Shown: positions 18,754-26,833 of the stretch, piece after piece
How the letters are laid out: each line of letters opens with the position of its first letter
How positions within the stretch are numbered: position 1 is the first letter of the stretch
Assembly (NCBI GenBank): GCA_020161265.1
Contig: JAIUOC010000006.1
Span: 186,001-250,000, forward strand
Source of the DNA: Chloroflexota bacterium
GTDB lineage: Bacteria; Chloroflexota; Chloroflexia; Chloroflexales; Herpetosiphonaceae
Reading direction: 5' to 3'
Length of the DNA: 64,000 nt
Program-made: the position numbers and the translations under genes
The notes under the pieces: model-generated
Told to the model about the DNA's origin: nothing
Database searches by the model: none
The model's input: the letters and a program-made list of their open reading frames with translations, nothing else

Positions 18754-19893
18754 TTATTTGGTTATGTCTTCTTTTTTGTAGTAACCACTGTCGATCAACA
18801 CTTTTTCCCAGTTGGTTACATCGACGACCACCGGAACCAGCAATTGTGAAGGAACAACTTTGACCCCATTGTCATAGGTTTTGGTATCGTTGACGGCAAC
18901 TTCTTTGCCTGACAACGAAGCTTCGACCATGCCTACCACTGATTTAGCAAGCTCGCGGGTATCTTTGAAGATGGTTGAGCTTTGTTCGCCAGCGATAATT
19001 GACTTGACTGAGGGCACCTCAGCATCTTGGCCTGAAACGACTGGCATTGGTTTGTCGGCGCTGCCGTAGCCAACACCCTTGAGCGATGAGATGATCCCGA
19101 TGCTGATACCATCGTATGGTGAGAGCACTGCATCAACCCGTTTGTCGCCGTAGAAGGCGCTCAAAATGTTGTCCATACGCGATTGAGCGGTTGCACCGTC
19201 CCAGCGCAAGGTGGCAACTTTATCCATGCCAGTTTGGCCACTAACAACCACCAACTTGCCGCTATCGATGTAAGGTTGCAAGACCGACATAGCGCCATTG
19301 TAGAAGAAGAAGGCGTTGTTATCGTCGGATGAGCCACCGAACAACTCGATATTGAATGGGCCTTTGCCTTCTTTCAAACCAAGTTTGTTTTCGATTGAGC
19401 TAGCTTGCAAGACACCAACTTGGAAGTTATCGAAGGTGGCGTAGTAATCAACGTTAGGGGTTTTCTTGATCAAGCGGTCGTAGGCGATAACCAGAATTTT
19501 CTTGTCTTTAGCACTTTGCAGAACATCTGAGAGGGTTTCGCCGTCGATTGCCGCAATCACCAAAACATTGACCCCTTTGGTGACCATGTTTTCAATTTGG
19601 GAAAGTTGGGTTGGGATATCGTCTTCAGCGTATTGAAGGTCGGTTTTGAAGCCTTTTTCTTGGAAATATTTCACCATATTATCGCCGTCGGCAATCCAGC
19701 GGGCTGATGATTTGGTCGGCATTGAGATCCCAATGGTGAATTTGCTGTTGTCAGTATTGGCGGTCGTGCCACCAGTGCCGCCATCGGTTGGCGCAGTGGT
19801 TGGGGTTGCGGCTTCGCCACAGCTGGCCAAAACCATCGTCATGAGCAACATCAAAACCATCATGAACTTCGCGCGAGGAGACTTCATCGTCAT
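18754..19893 (-). CDS. chvE: Sugar-binding lipoprotein of the ABC transporter (ChvE type)
   Basis: A 379-residue substrate-binding protein. The signal peptide ends in lipobox LASC ([17 protein letters not shown]), then a Thr/Gly linker and a type I periplasmic-binding fold: [15 protein letters not shown], the middle [14 protein letters not shown] and [14 protein letters not shown], then [15 protein letters not shown]. It is closest in pattern to ChvE/GguE multiple-sugar binders. The ATG at 19893 has AAGGAAGG six bases upstream, which decides it over a longer reading. As first gene behind the 20.1-kb promoter it delivers sugar to MmsAB. Confidence 0.94.
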   Translation of the reverse strand: MTMKSPRAKFMMVLMLLMTMVLASCGEAATPTTAPTDGGTGGTTANTDNSKFTIGISMPTKSSARWIADGDNMVKYFQEKGFKTDLQYAEDDIPTQLSQIENMVTKGVNVLVIAAIDGETLSDVLQSAKDKKILVIAYDRLIKKTPNVDYYATFDNFQVGVLQASSIENKLGLKEGKGPFNIELFGGSSDDNNAFFFYNGAMSVLQPYIDSGKLVVVSGQTGMDKVATLRWDGATAQSRMDNILSAFYGDKRVDAVLSPYDGISIGIISSLKGVGYGSADKPMPVVSGQDAEVPSVKSIIAGEQSSTIFKDTRELAKSVVGMVEASLSGKEVAVNDTKTYDNGVKVVPSQLLVPVVVDVTNWEKVLIDSGYYKKEDITK

Positions 19894-20052
19894 GTCCTTC
19901 CTTGGAGTAAGTTTTCGTGGGTGGTGGCTTGGGTTTTGCCACAAATGCTGTTGATGAGCTTAATTGCACACCCAACGAACACAAGTTGCGAACACTGTAG
20001 TTTAAGTTGAAACGGCGAATGGAAGGGAGGGTTTTAGAGGTGGTACCGACCT

Positions 20053-20090
20053 CGTTATCGATCCCGTTATCGATCCCGTTATCGATAACG
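20053..20090. promoter_or_regulatory. Three phased LacI-type operator repeats
   Basis: CGTTATCGAT starts at 20053, 20065 and 20077, exactly 12 bases apart; the last copy is completed to the perfect palindrome CGTTATCGATAACG (20077-20090). The centre-CG palindrome is typical of LacI-family operators. The sites begin five bases downstream of the -10 hexamer, so a bound repressor would block initiation. The probable ligand is the regulator encoded at 10627-11658. Confidence 0.82.
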
Positions 20091-20095
20091 GTCGC

Positions 20096-20124
20096 ATTAT
20101 AGCAATCCAAATTAGCGCTGTCAA
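20096..20124 (-). promoter_or_regulatory. Consensus sigma-70 promoter of the arabinose cluster
   Basis: On the minus strand TTGACA (20119-20124) is followed after exactly 17 bases by TATAAT (20096-20101), a full match to the sigma-70 consensus. Transcription would start near 20089, inside the operator array, giving a leader of about 195 bases before chvE. Confidence 0.88.
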
Positions 20125-20248
20125 GCGCGTACTATCGGTATTTTGAACTATCCCGATCTAGCCCATCTGGGGGGATTTTGTCTGATCGCTGTTGGCTAGC
20201 GCAACACGCGATGCTTCTAGGCGTACACTATTAATGGAGGAAATGCTG

Positions 20249-20983
20249 ATGAAATGCCCAAATTGTTATAGCAATGTTTCAAATAGCACTGAAAAATGCC
20301 CGCGTTGCGATTGGCCGTTGCGTGCGCCGGCAGCCGCAACTTCTTCAGCCGCCTTTGGTGAATCGCCAACCGCCAATGCTTGGAGCCGCGATCAAACCAA
20401 TGATGCTGGGGTTTGGGAGCCAACTATGCCTGCTTCGATGCCTGCGAATCCAGCAACCCAAGCGCTGGGTTCATGGGAGCAAGCAACTGCTGAGCCTGCT
20501 TCGACCTGGGATCAAGCGCCGATGCAAAGCGTTGCGCCACCACCAAACGCCACAATGATGGGCAACGCCATGCCCACAACTGTACCGTTGACCAGCGGCC
20601 AAAAGACCCAATTGCTATTTGGCGCGTTTTTTCCACTCATCATCTTGGCGATCCCCATTTGGTTTATTGGAGGATCGGGCTTTTCCGAGGAGATTAGCTT
20701 TTTTTGGTTTATTTTGGGGCTATTTGGCTTGGTGATGGGCTGGCAAGCAATTATGAATTTGGTCGATTTTTTCAGTGGCGTGGCCCAAGTGCAAGTTGAT
20801 CGTTTGACCAAAACCCAAGTTGTTAAAAATAAAAATAGCCGTACCTACTATGGCAATTTCGAACGAATTGGCCGCTTGAATATTGGCCGCGAAAACTATA
20901 ATGCAGCCTTCCAAGGCGCAATTTACCAAGTGACCTATAGCCCACGTAGCAAACGGCTGTGGGCGATGCAACAGGTTGGCTAA
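20249..20983 (+). CDS. Zinc-ribbon two-helix membrane protein, paralogue 1
   Basis: A 244-residue protein. MKCPNCYSN...CPRCDWPL (residues 3-22) is a zinc ribbon; a low-complexity Ala/Pro/Thr/Gln-rich stretch runs to about residue 115; the PLTSGQKTQ motif precedes two membrane helices (about 125-170); the soluble end (about 180-244) has VDRL, RTYYGNFERIG and YQVTYSPRSKRLWAM. ATG at 20249 is eight bases after GGAGG, better spaced than the ATG at 20243. First of four tandem paralogues with short gaps (21, 32 and 51 bases), so probably one operon. The function is not known. Confidence 0.8.
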   Translation: MKCPNCYSNVSNSTEKCPRCDWPLRAPAAATSSAAFGESPTANAWSRDQTNDAGVWEPTMPASMPANPATQALGSWEQATAEPASTWDQAPMQSVAPPPNATMMGNAMPTTVPLTSGQKTQLLFGAFFPLIILAIPIWFIGGSGFSEEISFFWFILGLFGLVMGWQAIMNLVDFFSGVAQVQVDRLTKTQVVKNKNSRTYYGNFERIGRLNIGRENYNAAFQGAIYQVTYSPRSKRLWAMQQVG

Positions 20984-21004
20984 TTCAGCAGAATAGGAAT
21001 CTCG

Positions 21005-21319
21005 ATGCAATGTCCAGATTGTGACGCGACCCTCACCAATGCGGCTGGCAATTGTGCCAATTGTGGCGCAATGATCGACGAACAAGCCTTGCAGATTGTG
21101 GTTGCGCCACCTGGTTCTCAGCCACTGACTGCCAAGCAAGCCTGGCAATTCTTTTTGGTTGGCTTAGTGCCTTGGTCAATAATGCTCATTGTTTGTTGGT
21201 GGTTTTTCAGCTCATATGGCTGGTTGTATTGGCTGATGATCGGGATTTTTGGGTTCTATCTAGTGGCTAAAATTGGCCGATTAAGCTTTGATCTTTGGCG
21301 AAGTAAACGCGAAAAGTAA
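21005..21319 (+). CDS. Short zinc-ribbon two-helix membrane protein, paralogue 2
   Basis: A 104-residue member of the tandem family: MQCPDCDATLTNAAGNCANCGA zinc-ribbon spacing with four cysteines, the motif QPLTAKQAWQFFLVG, and two membrane helices (about 48-68 and 72-92). It ends right after the second helix (FDLWRSKREK) and so lacks the soluble YSPRSK domain that all its neighbours carry. It may be a truncated copy that is still translated, or a natural short form. Confidence 0.72.
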   Translation: MQCPDCDATLTNAAGNCANCGAMIDEQALQIVVAPPGSQPLTAKQAWQFFLVGLVPWSIMLIVCWWFFSSYGWLYWLMIGIFGFYLVAKIGRLSFDLWRSKREK

Positions 21320-21351
21320 GTTCTAGCATGTGAGAACGATGGAGCAGGGTT

Positions 21352-22353
21352 ATGTATTGTCCAAATTGTTATATCAAATTCCCATCAGGTGAAACCCGCT
21401 GCCCTAAATGTGGTGGGCCTGGTGTACCAAGAAACACTCAATCGCAGCAAGCTAAGGTAGGTTTAGCTCAGCGTAATGCTGTGCCCCTAAACGGCAAACA
21501 ACGTTGGAATTTTTTTCTGAGCAGCCTTTTTGGGTTATTACTGCTTGTAATACCAAGTATTATTATTTTTGGTATTCTTTTACCAATGCAATTTAATTGG
21601 TTAGTATTTGGATTAGGTATCAGCATTATAATTATTGGTATTTATAAAATTCCTAGTTTACATGAATTAATTGACGGAAATTCCTATATTAAGTCAGCTC
21701 AAATCATTAGGGTTGAGCGTGTTCAAAATAGCAGAGTTTACTACTTTGGTTTCTTTAAAGATCTTGGCTGTGTGACAATTGATGCTGAGATGTTTGATAA
21801 CGCTAAGTTAGGAGCAATATATCAGATACAGTATAGCCCAAGAAGTAAAATCATTTGGAGTATGAAAATTGAAGATGAAAAACCTGATAACATGATTTCT
21901 GATATAAAACCAAATGATCAGGAAAATACAAGTAATAAACAAAGAAAAATGACATTTATTCAGCGAAAAGAATTATTATTTACACTGATGAAACATAGTA
22001 TTCTTGTTTCTTTGTACCCAATATATGTTATTTTTAATCCAAATTTAGAGTTATCTGATTTGAATGTATTTATAATTATTATATATATCTTTATTTTTTA
22101 TAATCTAGGAATCATTGTTCTTGCTCTATTAGATTTAATTTCGAATACGAATGAGCTTGATAATGATCGATTGATTCGGGTGGAATTTACCTATGGCCGA
22201 AGAGGGAAACGTTTTTATGCAATATTTGAAGGAAATAATCGCCTGAATATTAATGAGCAACAGTATATAGATCTAATTGAAAATCAAATATATCAAATTA
22301 CGTATAGTCGCTGGACTAGAACGTTATGGGAGGCACAATTACTCGATTCTTAA
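21352..22353 (+). CDS. Zinc-ribbon membrane protein with duplicated module, paralogue 3
   Basis: A 333-residue protein. Zinc ribbon CPNC...CPKC (residues 3-22), PLNGKQRWNFFLSSLFG, two membrane helices (about 50-100), then soluble module 1 (VERVQNSRVYYFGFFKDLG, ending YSPRSKIIWSM near 175). A second two-helix segment (about 210-260) and a second soluble module (RRGKRFYAIFEGNNRLN, ending YSRWTRTLWEA) follow, without a second zinc ribbon. The helix-soluble unit is therefore duplicated. Coding DNA is clearly more AT-rich than its neighbours, especially in the second half. Unknown function; a membrane sensor role is only a guess. Confidence 0.78.
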   Translation: MYCPNCYIKFPSGETRCPKCGGPGVPRNTQSQQAKVGLAQRNAVPLNGKQRWNFFLSSLFGLLLLVIPSIIIFGILLPMQFNWLVFGLGISIIIIGIYKIPSLHELIDGNSYIKSAQIIRVERVQNSRVYYFGFFKDLGCVTIDAEMFDNAKLGAIYQIQYSPRSKIIWSMKIEDEKPDNMISDIKPNDQENTSNKQRKMTFIQRKELLFTLMKHSILVSLYPIYVIFNPNLELSDLNVFIIIIYIFIFYNLGIIVLALLDLISNTNELDNDRLIRVEFTYGRRGKRFYAIFEGNNRLNINEQQYIDLIENQIYQITYSRWTRTLWEAQLLDS

Positions 22354-22404
22354 ACCTAAATTATTGGCTAAGCTAATTATTGATGCGATGAGCGAAGGAG
22401 TAAA

Positions 22405-23451
22405 ATGATGAATTGCCCAAATTGTTATACCAAAATTCCCGATAATCAAGCTACGTGTGAACGCTGTGGCTGGCCAGATTTAGCCGAAAAAACTGAATTA
22501 AAGCCTGCAACGCTTCGTTCAAAGCAGGCTCCAAGCATGGCAATGACTGGCAAACAACGCTGGTATCATTTTGTTAAAGCCTTGTTTCCATTATTATTTG
22601 CCTTAGTGCCAATTATTGGAATCTTTACGCTTGTTTCACCCAAAAATTTTACCTTGATTCCATTGTTGATCGTTATCGGTTTGATTGTTGCGGCTACATA
22701 TTTTAATAAACATTTACATGATCTTGTCTATGGGGTTGTGTATGTTGAATCGGACCAATTACTCAAAGTAGATCGGTTTCATGGTCATAAAGGAAGCATC
22801 ATCTATATGGCTTTTTTTAAGCGTCTTGGTGATTTTCAAGTTGATCAAGAAATATATAATACTGTTGAATTGTCATCATTCTATCGAATAATGTATAGCC
22901 CAAAAAGTAAAAAGCTTTGGAAGGTCAAACTTGAATCGAATCAAGCGACTATTGATCAGTTAACCAATGAAGAATCAGCAAGTCATACGCCATTAACAAA
23001 CTTGTCAAAACCATTTGAATTATCGAATAGTCAACGTAAAGAAATTATATGGTCAATTATAAATTTTGTGATTTTTGTAATATTAATCTATCTATTTTTA
23101 GGTAATTCTATAAAAAGATTATTATGGAATTTTGATAATGCATTTGTAGGTGTTATAATATCTTTTGTGTTTCTATTTATATTCCTGAATTTGGTTAAAG
23201 AAGTAATATTTAAAATTATCGATTTGATTACAGGAAAGATTGAATCTGTGATTGATACATTTATCGGTTTTGATACGAGACGTAGTATTCCTGGGGTTGA
23301 ATACACGGCGAAATTTCAACAACTTGGCAACGTATCAGTTAAGCAACAGCACTATCTTGAAATGGTCAAAGGTGAGAAGTATCAAATATTCTACAGTCGT
23401 TGGAGTAAGCGGGTTTGGGATGTGCAAAAAATTAACGAGAAATCGGCCTAA
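22405..23451 (+). CDS. Zinc-ribbon membrane protein with duplicated module, paralogue 4
   Basis: A 348-residue protein with the same layout as paralogue 3: zinc ribbon MNCPNC...CERCGWPD, MTGKQRWYHFVKALFPLL, two helices, soluble module ending YSPKSKKLWKV (about residue 175), then helices and a second module ending YSRWSKRVWDVQ. The second membrane part is very AT-rich. The start may be 22405 or 22408; GAAGGAG lies just upstream and favours the second slightly. It is the last gene of the tandem array, and a bidirectional hairpin follows. Confidence 0.78.
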   Translation: MMNCPNCYTKIPDNQATCERCGWPDLAEKTELKPATLRSKQAPSMAMTGKQRWYHFVKALFPLLFALVPIIGIFTLVSPKNFTLIPLLIVIGLIVAATYFNKHLHDLVYGVVYVESDQLLKVDRFHGHKGSIIYMAFFKRLGDFQVDQEIYNTVELSSFYRIMYSPKSKKLWKVKLESNQATIDQLTNEESASHTPLTNLSKPFELSNSQRKEIIWSIINFVIFVILIYLFLGNSIKRLLWNFDNAFVGVIISFVFLFIFLNLVKEVIFKIIDLITGKIESVIDTFIGFDTRRSIPGVEYTAKFQQLGNVSVKQQHYLEMVKGEKYQIFYSRWSKRVWDVQKINEKSA

Positions 23452-23483
23452 AAAACTAAAACCGCCACTCAACTGAGCGGCGG
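23451..23483 (-). terminator. Terminator between the zinc-ribbon array and the response regulator
   Basis: CCGCCACTCA (23462-23471) pairs with TGAGCGGCGG (23474-23483) with one mismatch. On the minus strand it is followed by TTTTAGTTTTTT, so it ends the response-regulator transcript; it may also stop plus-strand transcription. Confidence 0.8.
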
Positions 23484-23494
23484 CTTGCGCCAAA

Positions 23495-24160
23495 CTAGCG
23501 TCCAGGTAAGGGATCATCCATGGGGACGAGGCGTTGGCGTAGGGCATAAATCGCGGCTTGGGTACGATCCGCCAAGTGCAATTTCGACAAAATGTTGCTG
23601 ACGTGGGTTTTGACGGTTTTTTCACTGATAATCAGTGAATCAGCGATTTCACGGTTGGAATGGCCACGGGCGATCAAGCGCAACACATCCATTTCGCGCT
23701 CGGTTAGGGCTTCAGCATCGGGGTCGTTGTTGCGTGGTGCAGAGAATTCTTGCATCAATTTGGCGGCAACTTCGGGATGCAACACCGCCTCGCCGCGTTT
23801 GGCGGAACGCACGGCCCGCGCTAATTCCAGCGGACTAACATCTTTTAATAGGTAAGATATTGCCCCTGCCTTGATTGCCGGAAAGACTTTTTCATCGTCA
23901 GAGAACGAAGTGAGGACAATCACTTGAGTGGTGGGGCTGACGGCCTTGACGCGGCGGGTGGCTTCTACCCCGTCGATTTCAGGCATCACCAAATCCATAA
24001 TCACCACGTCGGGCAACAGTTGCTTAATCTGGCCAACTGCCTCAACCGGCATTCCCGAATCGCCGACAACTTCAATATCATCTTGGAGTTCGAGAAAATC
24101 GCGCAAGCCTTGGCGAACAACCAAATGATCATCGACTAAAAAAACGCTAATACTTTCCAT
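23495..24160 (-). CDS. NarL/FixJ-family response regulator (orphan)
   Basis: A 221-residue two-component regulator. The receiver domain (1-120) has acidic pair D10/D11, phospho-acceptor Asp56 in DVVIMDLVMPE, the switch threonine in VIVLTS and the lysine in YLLKDVSP. The LuxR-type helix-turn-helix (about 150-210) reads LTEREMDVLRLIARGHSNREIA...SEKTVKTHVSNIL. ATG at 24160 follows GAGG by five bases; an upstream in-frame extension has no ribosome site. No histidine kinase lies next to it in this window, so its partner is elsewhere. Signal and targets unknown. Confidence 0.93.
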   Translation of the reverse strand: MESISVFLVDDHLVVRQGLRDFLELQDDIEVVGDSGMPVEAVGQIKQLLPDVVIMDLVMPEIDGVEATRRVKAVSPTTQVIVLTSFSDDEKVFPAIKAGAISYLLKDVSPLELARAVRSAKRGEAVLHPEVAAKLMQEFSAPRNNDPDAEALTEREMDVLRLIARGHSNREIADSLIISEKTVKTHVSNILSKLHLADRTQAAIYALRQRLVPMDDPLPGR

Positions 24161-24317
24161 AAGAACCTCATTGTGAGTGAATCGCGCTCTATTGATTGTA
24201 CACGCAATCGGCAAATGAACGCCAACTGCTCACCACTTTTTCACTTCCAAGCGGCCAAAGCTGTGATATGCTCAATACACGTTTGAGAGATCTCGGCCTA
24301 GTTTTGAAGGAATGTCC

Positions 24318-25847
24318 ATGAATCGAACACGTTTCGCAATTATTGGTTTGGTGGTGTTGCTGTTGGCGGCGCTTGGTGCTAGCGGTTGGCTCTGGTTTGA
24401 ACGCGGCACAATTATCTCGCGCGATGCTACTACCCAAGCTGAATTTGGCAAATTGAAAGATCAAATTACTGCTGCTGATGAGGTGCAAGATAAAAACCGT
24501 CAGTTGCAAGACCAAGTGAATGATTTACAAGAGCGTTTGAATAATCCGCCAACCAGCATTGCTGAGCCAACTAGCCCAGCGCTTGAGCCAACGCCTGAAG
24601 CTGGCCCAACTCCAACGGTTGATCCGACTGCCCCGACCCCGACAGGCCCAGGTGGCGTGGAGCCGCCAGCGCAAATTGTTGAAGTAATGAAGCAAATAGA
24701 GCAAGAAGTGATCGCGCTACGAGGTTTGCCAGAAGAACGCCCAGTCACGCGGCGCATGCTCACTCGCGATGAATTGCGCAATTATATTGTCAAAGAGATG
24801 GAGACCGAAAATACCCCCGCAGATTTCCGTCATGAAACTAGCCAATTGTGGATGCTTGGCTTAGCCGAAAAAGATATTGATTTGCAGCAATTGTATATCG
24901 ATTTGCAAACTGAACAAATCGGCGGCTTTTATGATCCCGAAACTGATACCTTTTATATTATTGCTGAAAATAGTGAATTTCCACCAGCAGATCAAATTAC
25001 CTATGCCCATGAATTCAATCATAACTTGCAAGATCAATTGATTAACTTGCAAGATGGCCTGAAAGTTGGCGAATTTGATGCTGATCGATCATTGGCCTTT
25101 CGTTCGTTGGTTGAAGGCGATGCGACTAAATTAATGAGTGATTGGCTGCAAAACGATCTTGTGCCGCGCATGTCGCCTGCCGAGTTGCAAGAATTATTGC
25201 GAACCTTGCAAGAACAACAAGATAGCAGCAGCATTCTTGATCAAGTGCCTGGTGTGTTGCGCGATGGGCTAGTCTTTCCTTATGAAGATGGCCTAGCTTT
25301 TGCTGAAGCAGTTTATGCCGAAGGTGGTTGGGATGCAGTGACCAAGGCGTTGCAAGACCCACCAACCTCGACCGAACAAATTTTACACCCTGAAAAATAT
25401 TTGAGTGCTACCCGCGATAACCCAACCCTGCCCGATCAATTTGATCTGTTGCCAGTGCTCGGTGCTGATTGGACAACCGCTATGACCAATACAGTTGGCG
25501 AGTTTGACGTTAAATCGTTGCTCGAATATACCGCGACTGCTGGCGATATGGACGCTGCGGCAGCAGGAATTGGCGGCGGTCGCATGACCCTGTATGAACA
25601 CAGCAGCGATTTCACGCCTGTGTTGCAATGGACATTGCGCTGGGATAGCGCCGCCGATGGCGATGAATTTTTGAGCTTATTCAATGGCACGCTTAACCCA
25701 AATGGCGATTTATTGATTCGGGCTGGAGATCCAAACCGAAGCGATGATGATGTCCATGTTGGGGTTAAAGGCAGTGGCCAAGAATTTGTGATTATTTTTA
25801 GCGCGAACCAAGATTTGGTGCGCAATGCGCTGAATGCCTTGCCATAA
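24318..25847 (+). CDS. Membrane-anchored protein with a HExxH zinc-peptidase-like core
   Basis: A 509-residue protein: N-terminal membrane anchor (about residues 5-28), short coiled coil (KDQITAADEVQDKNRQLQDQ), Pro/Thr-rich linker (about 78-115), then an extracellular domain. YAHEFNHNLQDQ holds HEFNH (H231, E232, H235), and SLVEGDATKLMSDW some 32 residues later supplies a glutamate in the place of a third gluzincin ligand. A zinc metallopeptidase is therefore likely, but the family is not one I can name and activity is not shown. ATG at 24318 was chosen over 24312 since AAGG then has a seven-base spacing. A strong terminator follows. Confidence 0.78.
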   Translation: MNRTRFAIIGLVVLLLAALGASGWLWFERGTIISRDATTQAEFGKLKDQITAADEVQDKNRQLQDQVNDLQERLNNPPTSIAEPTSPALEPTPEAGPTPTVDPTAPTPTGPGGVEPPAQIVEVMKQIEQEVIALRGLPEERPVTRRMLTRDELRNYIVKEMETENTPADFRHETSQLWMLGLAEKDIDLQQLYIDLQTEQIGGFYDPETDTFYIIAENSEFPPADQITYAHEFNHNLQDQLINLQDGLKVGEFDADRSLAFRSLVEGDATKLMSDWLQNDLVPRMSPAELQELLRTLQEQQDSSSILDQVPGVLRDGLVFPYEDGLAFAEAVYAEGGWDAVTKALQDPPTSTEQILHPEKYLSATRDNPTLPDQFDLLPVLGADWTTAMTNTVGEFDVKSLLEYTATAGDMDAAAAGIGGGRMTLYEHSSDFTPVLQWTLRWDSAADGDEFLSLFNGTLNPNGDLLIRAGDPNRSDDDVHVGVKGSGQEFVIIFSANQDLVRNALNALP

Positions 25848-25871
25848 GATTAATCAACTTGCTTGATCAAC

Positions 25872-25905
25872 GCCCTGTTCGACTTCGGTTGAGCAGGGCT
25901 TTTTA
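25872..25905 (+). terminator. Rho-independent terminator
   Basis: GCCCTGTTCGAC (25872-25883), TTCG loop, GTTGAGCAGGGC (25888-25899) with two weak pairs, then TTTTTA. It ends the metallopeptidase-like gene. Confidence 0.88.
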
Positions 25906-25949
25906 TATTTAGAACGTATACATTCTTGAGCAAGTTTGTGTTTTAGCTG

Positions 25950-26025
25950 GATCACCACCCCTCCGCCCCGCCTCAAGGCGGGGAACGCAGGGTGTTTTCA
26001 TCCCCCTGCACCCCCTAAAGGGCAA
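25950..26025 (-). repeat. 76-bp two-hairpin dispersed repeat, copy 1
   Basis: Read on the minus strand this 76-base block matches the plus-strand block at 30596-30671 with about eight differences by hand alignment. It contains the palindrome CCCCGCCTTGAGGCGGGG and a second, weaker GCAGGG...CCCTGC stem. It lies in a 328-base gap with no other recognisable content except the ribosome site of the next gene. Confidence 0.82.
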
Positions 26026-26175
26026 TTTGTGAATTGTCGTCGTAAGAGAGATCGACCAAGAATAACTGGGTTTACTGCTGATTAGGTTTAAGTCGATGGC
26101 TAGCGCTAAGCTGCGAGACAATGCTATAATCCTTGCGACTGCCCATCGTTTTTGCAGTGGAATTTCGGAGGAGCT

Positions 26176-26832
26176 ATGTCACGGCTCAATCATGAGACAA
26201 ATGAATGGCATTGCAAAGTCGTGCTGTTTGGTCCACCTACCCGCAATGCAGTGAAACTAGCCGCCCAATTGGTTACAGCGATTCCATTGGCTGAACGCGA
26301 AGTAACGTGGGATACCCCGCCAGCCGAAGAACCAACCCTCGTAGCTCGCTACCGTCCTGCAAATGCTGCCCTTGGCGATATTAAGCCAGTTTATATGCTA
26401 CATACTTTGCGTTCGGCTGGATCGACTGCCGCTGATCGTCAGCATGTATTGCATAATACCGATGGCGTGATTTTGCTGCTTGATTTGGAAAGCGAAGATC
26501 AATCGATTTTTGCCGAACGCGAACTCGAACGCTTTTTGAGCACCTATGGCAAAACGATCGCTTCGATGCCCGTCATTTTGCTGGGCGCTAGCCCGCTTGA
26601 TGATGGCCAGCAGGCCCGTTTGAATGCCAATAGTCTCTCGTATTTTGCAGCTGAAAATGCGACAACCTTGCAACGGGCTTTGCATACGCTCACCAGTGGC
26701 CTCGAAGAAGATTCGGGCTTGGCAGGAATTGGCTTTGACCTTGATGACTTTGATAGCGACGGCAGTGCCGTCGATCTCGATGATATAGAGTTTGATGATT
26801 TACATGCCTACGACGACGACGATCTCAAATAG
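26176..26832 (+). CDS. Small-GTPase-like protein with degenerate P-loop and acidic tail
   Basis: A 218-residue cytoplasmic protein. The first strand KVVLFGPPTRNAVKLA sits where MglA/Rag-type GTPases have GxxxxGKT, but the GK[S/T] residues are missing. Later blocks look like the fold: RQHVLHNTDGVILLLDL (strand after switch II) and MPVILLGASPLDD where NKxD would be. The last 30 residues are almost all Asp/Glu (DDFDSDGSAVDLDDIE...DDDD). It probably does not bind GTP in the usual way. GGAGGAG lies four bases before ATG 26176. The acetyltransferase gene begins one base after its stop, so the two are coupled. Confidence 0.68.
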   Translation: MSRLNHETNEWHCKVVLFGPPTRNAVKLAAQLVTAIPLAEREVTWDTPPAEEPTLVARYRPANAALGDIKPVYMLHTLRSAGSTAADRQHVLHNTDGVILLLDLESEDQSIFAERELERFLSTYGKTIASMPVILLGASPLDDGQQARLNANSLSYFAAENATTLQRALHTLTSGLEEDSGLAGIGFDLDDFDSDGSAVDLDDIEFDDLHAYDDDDLK

Positions 26833-26833
26833 A

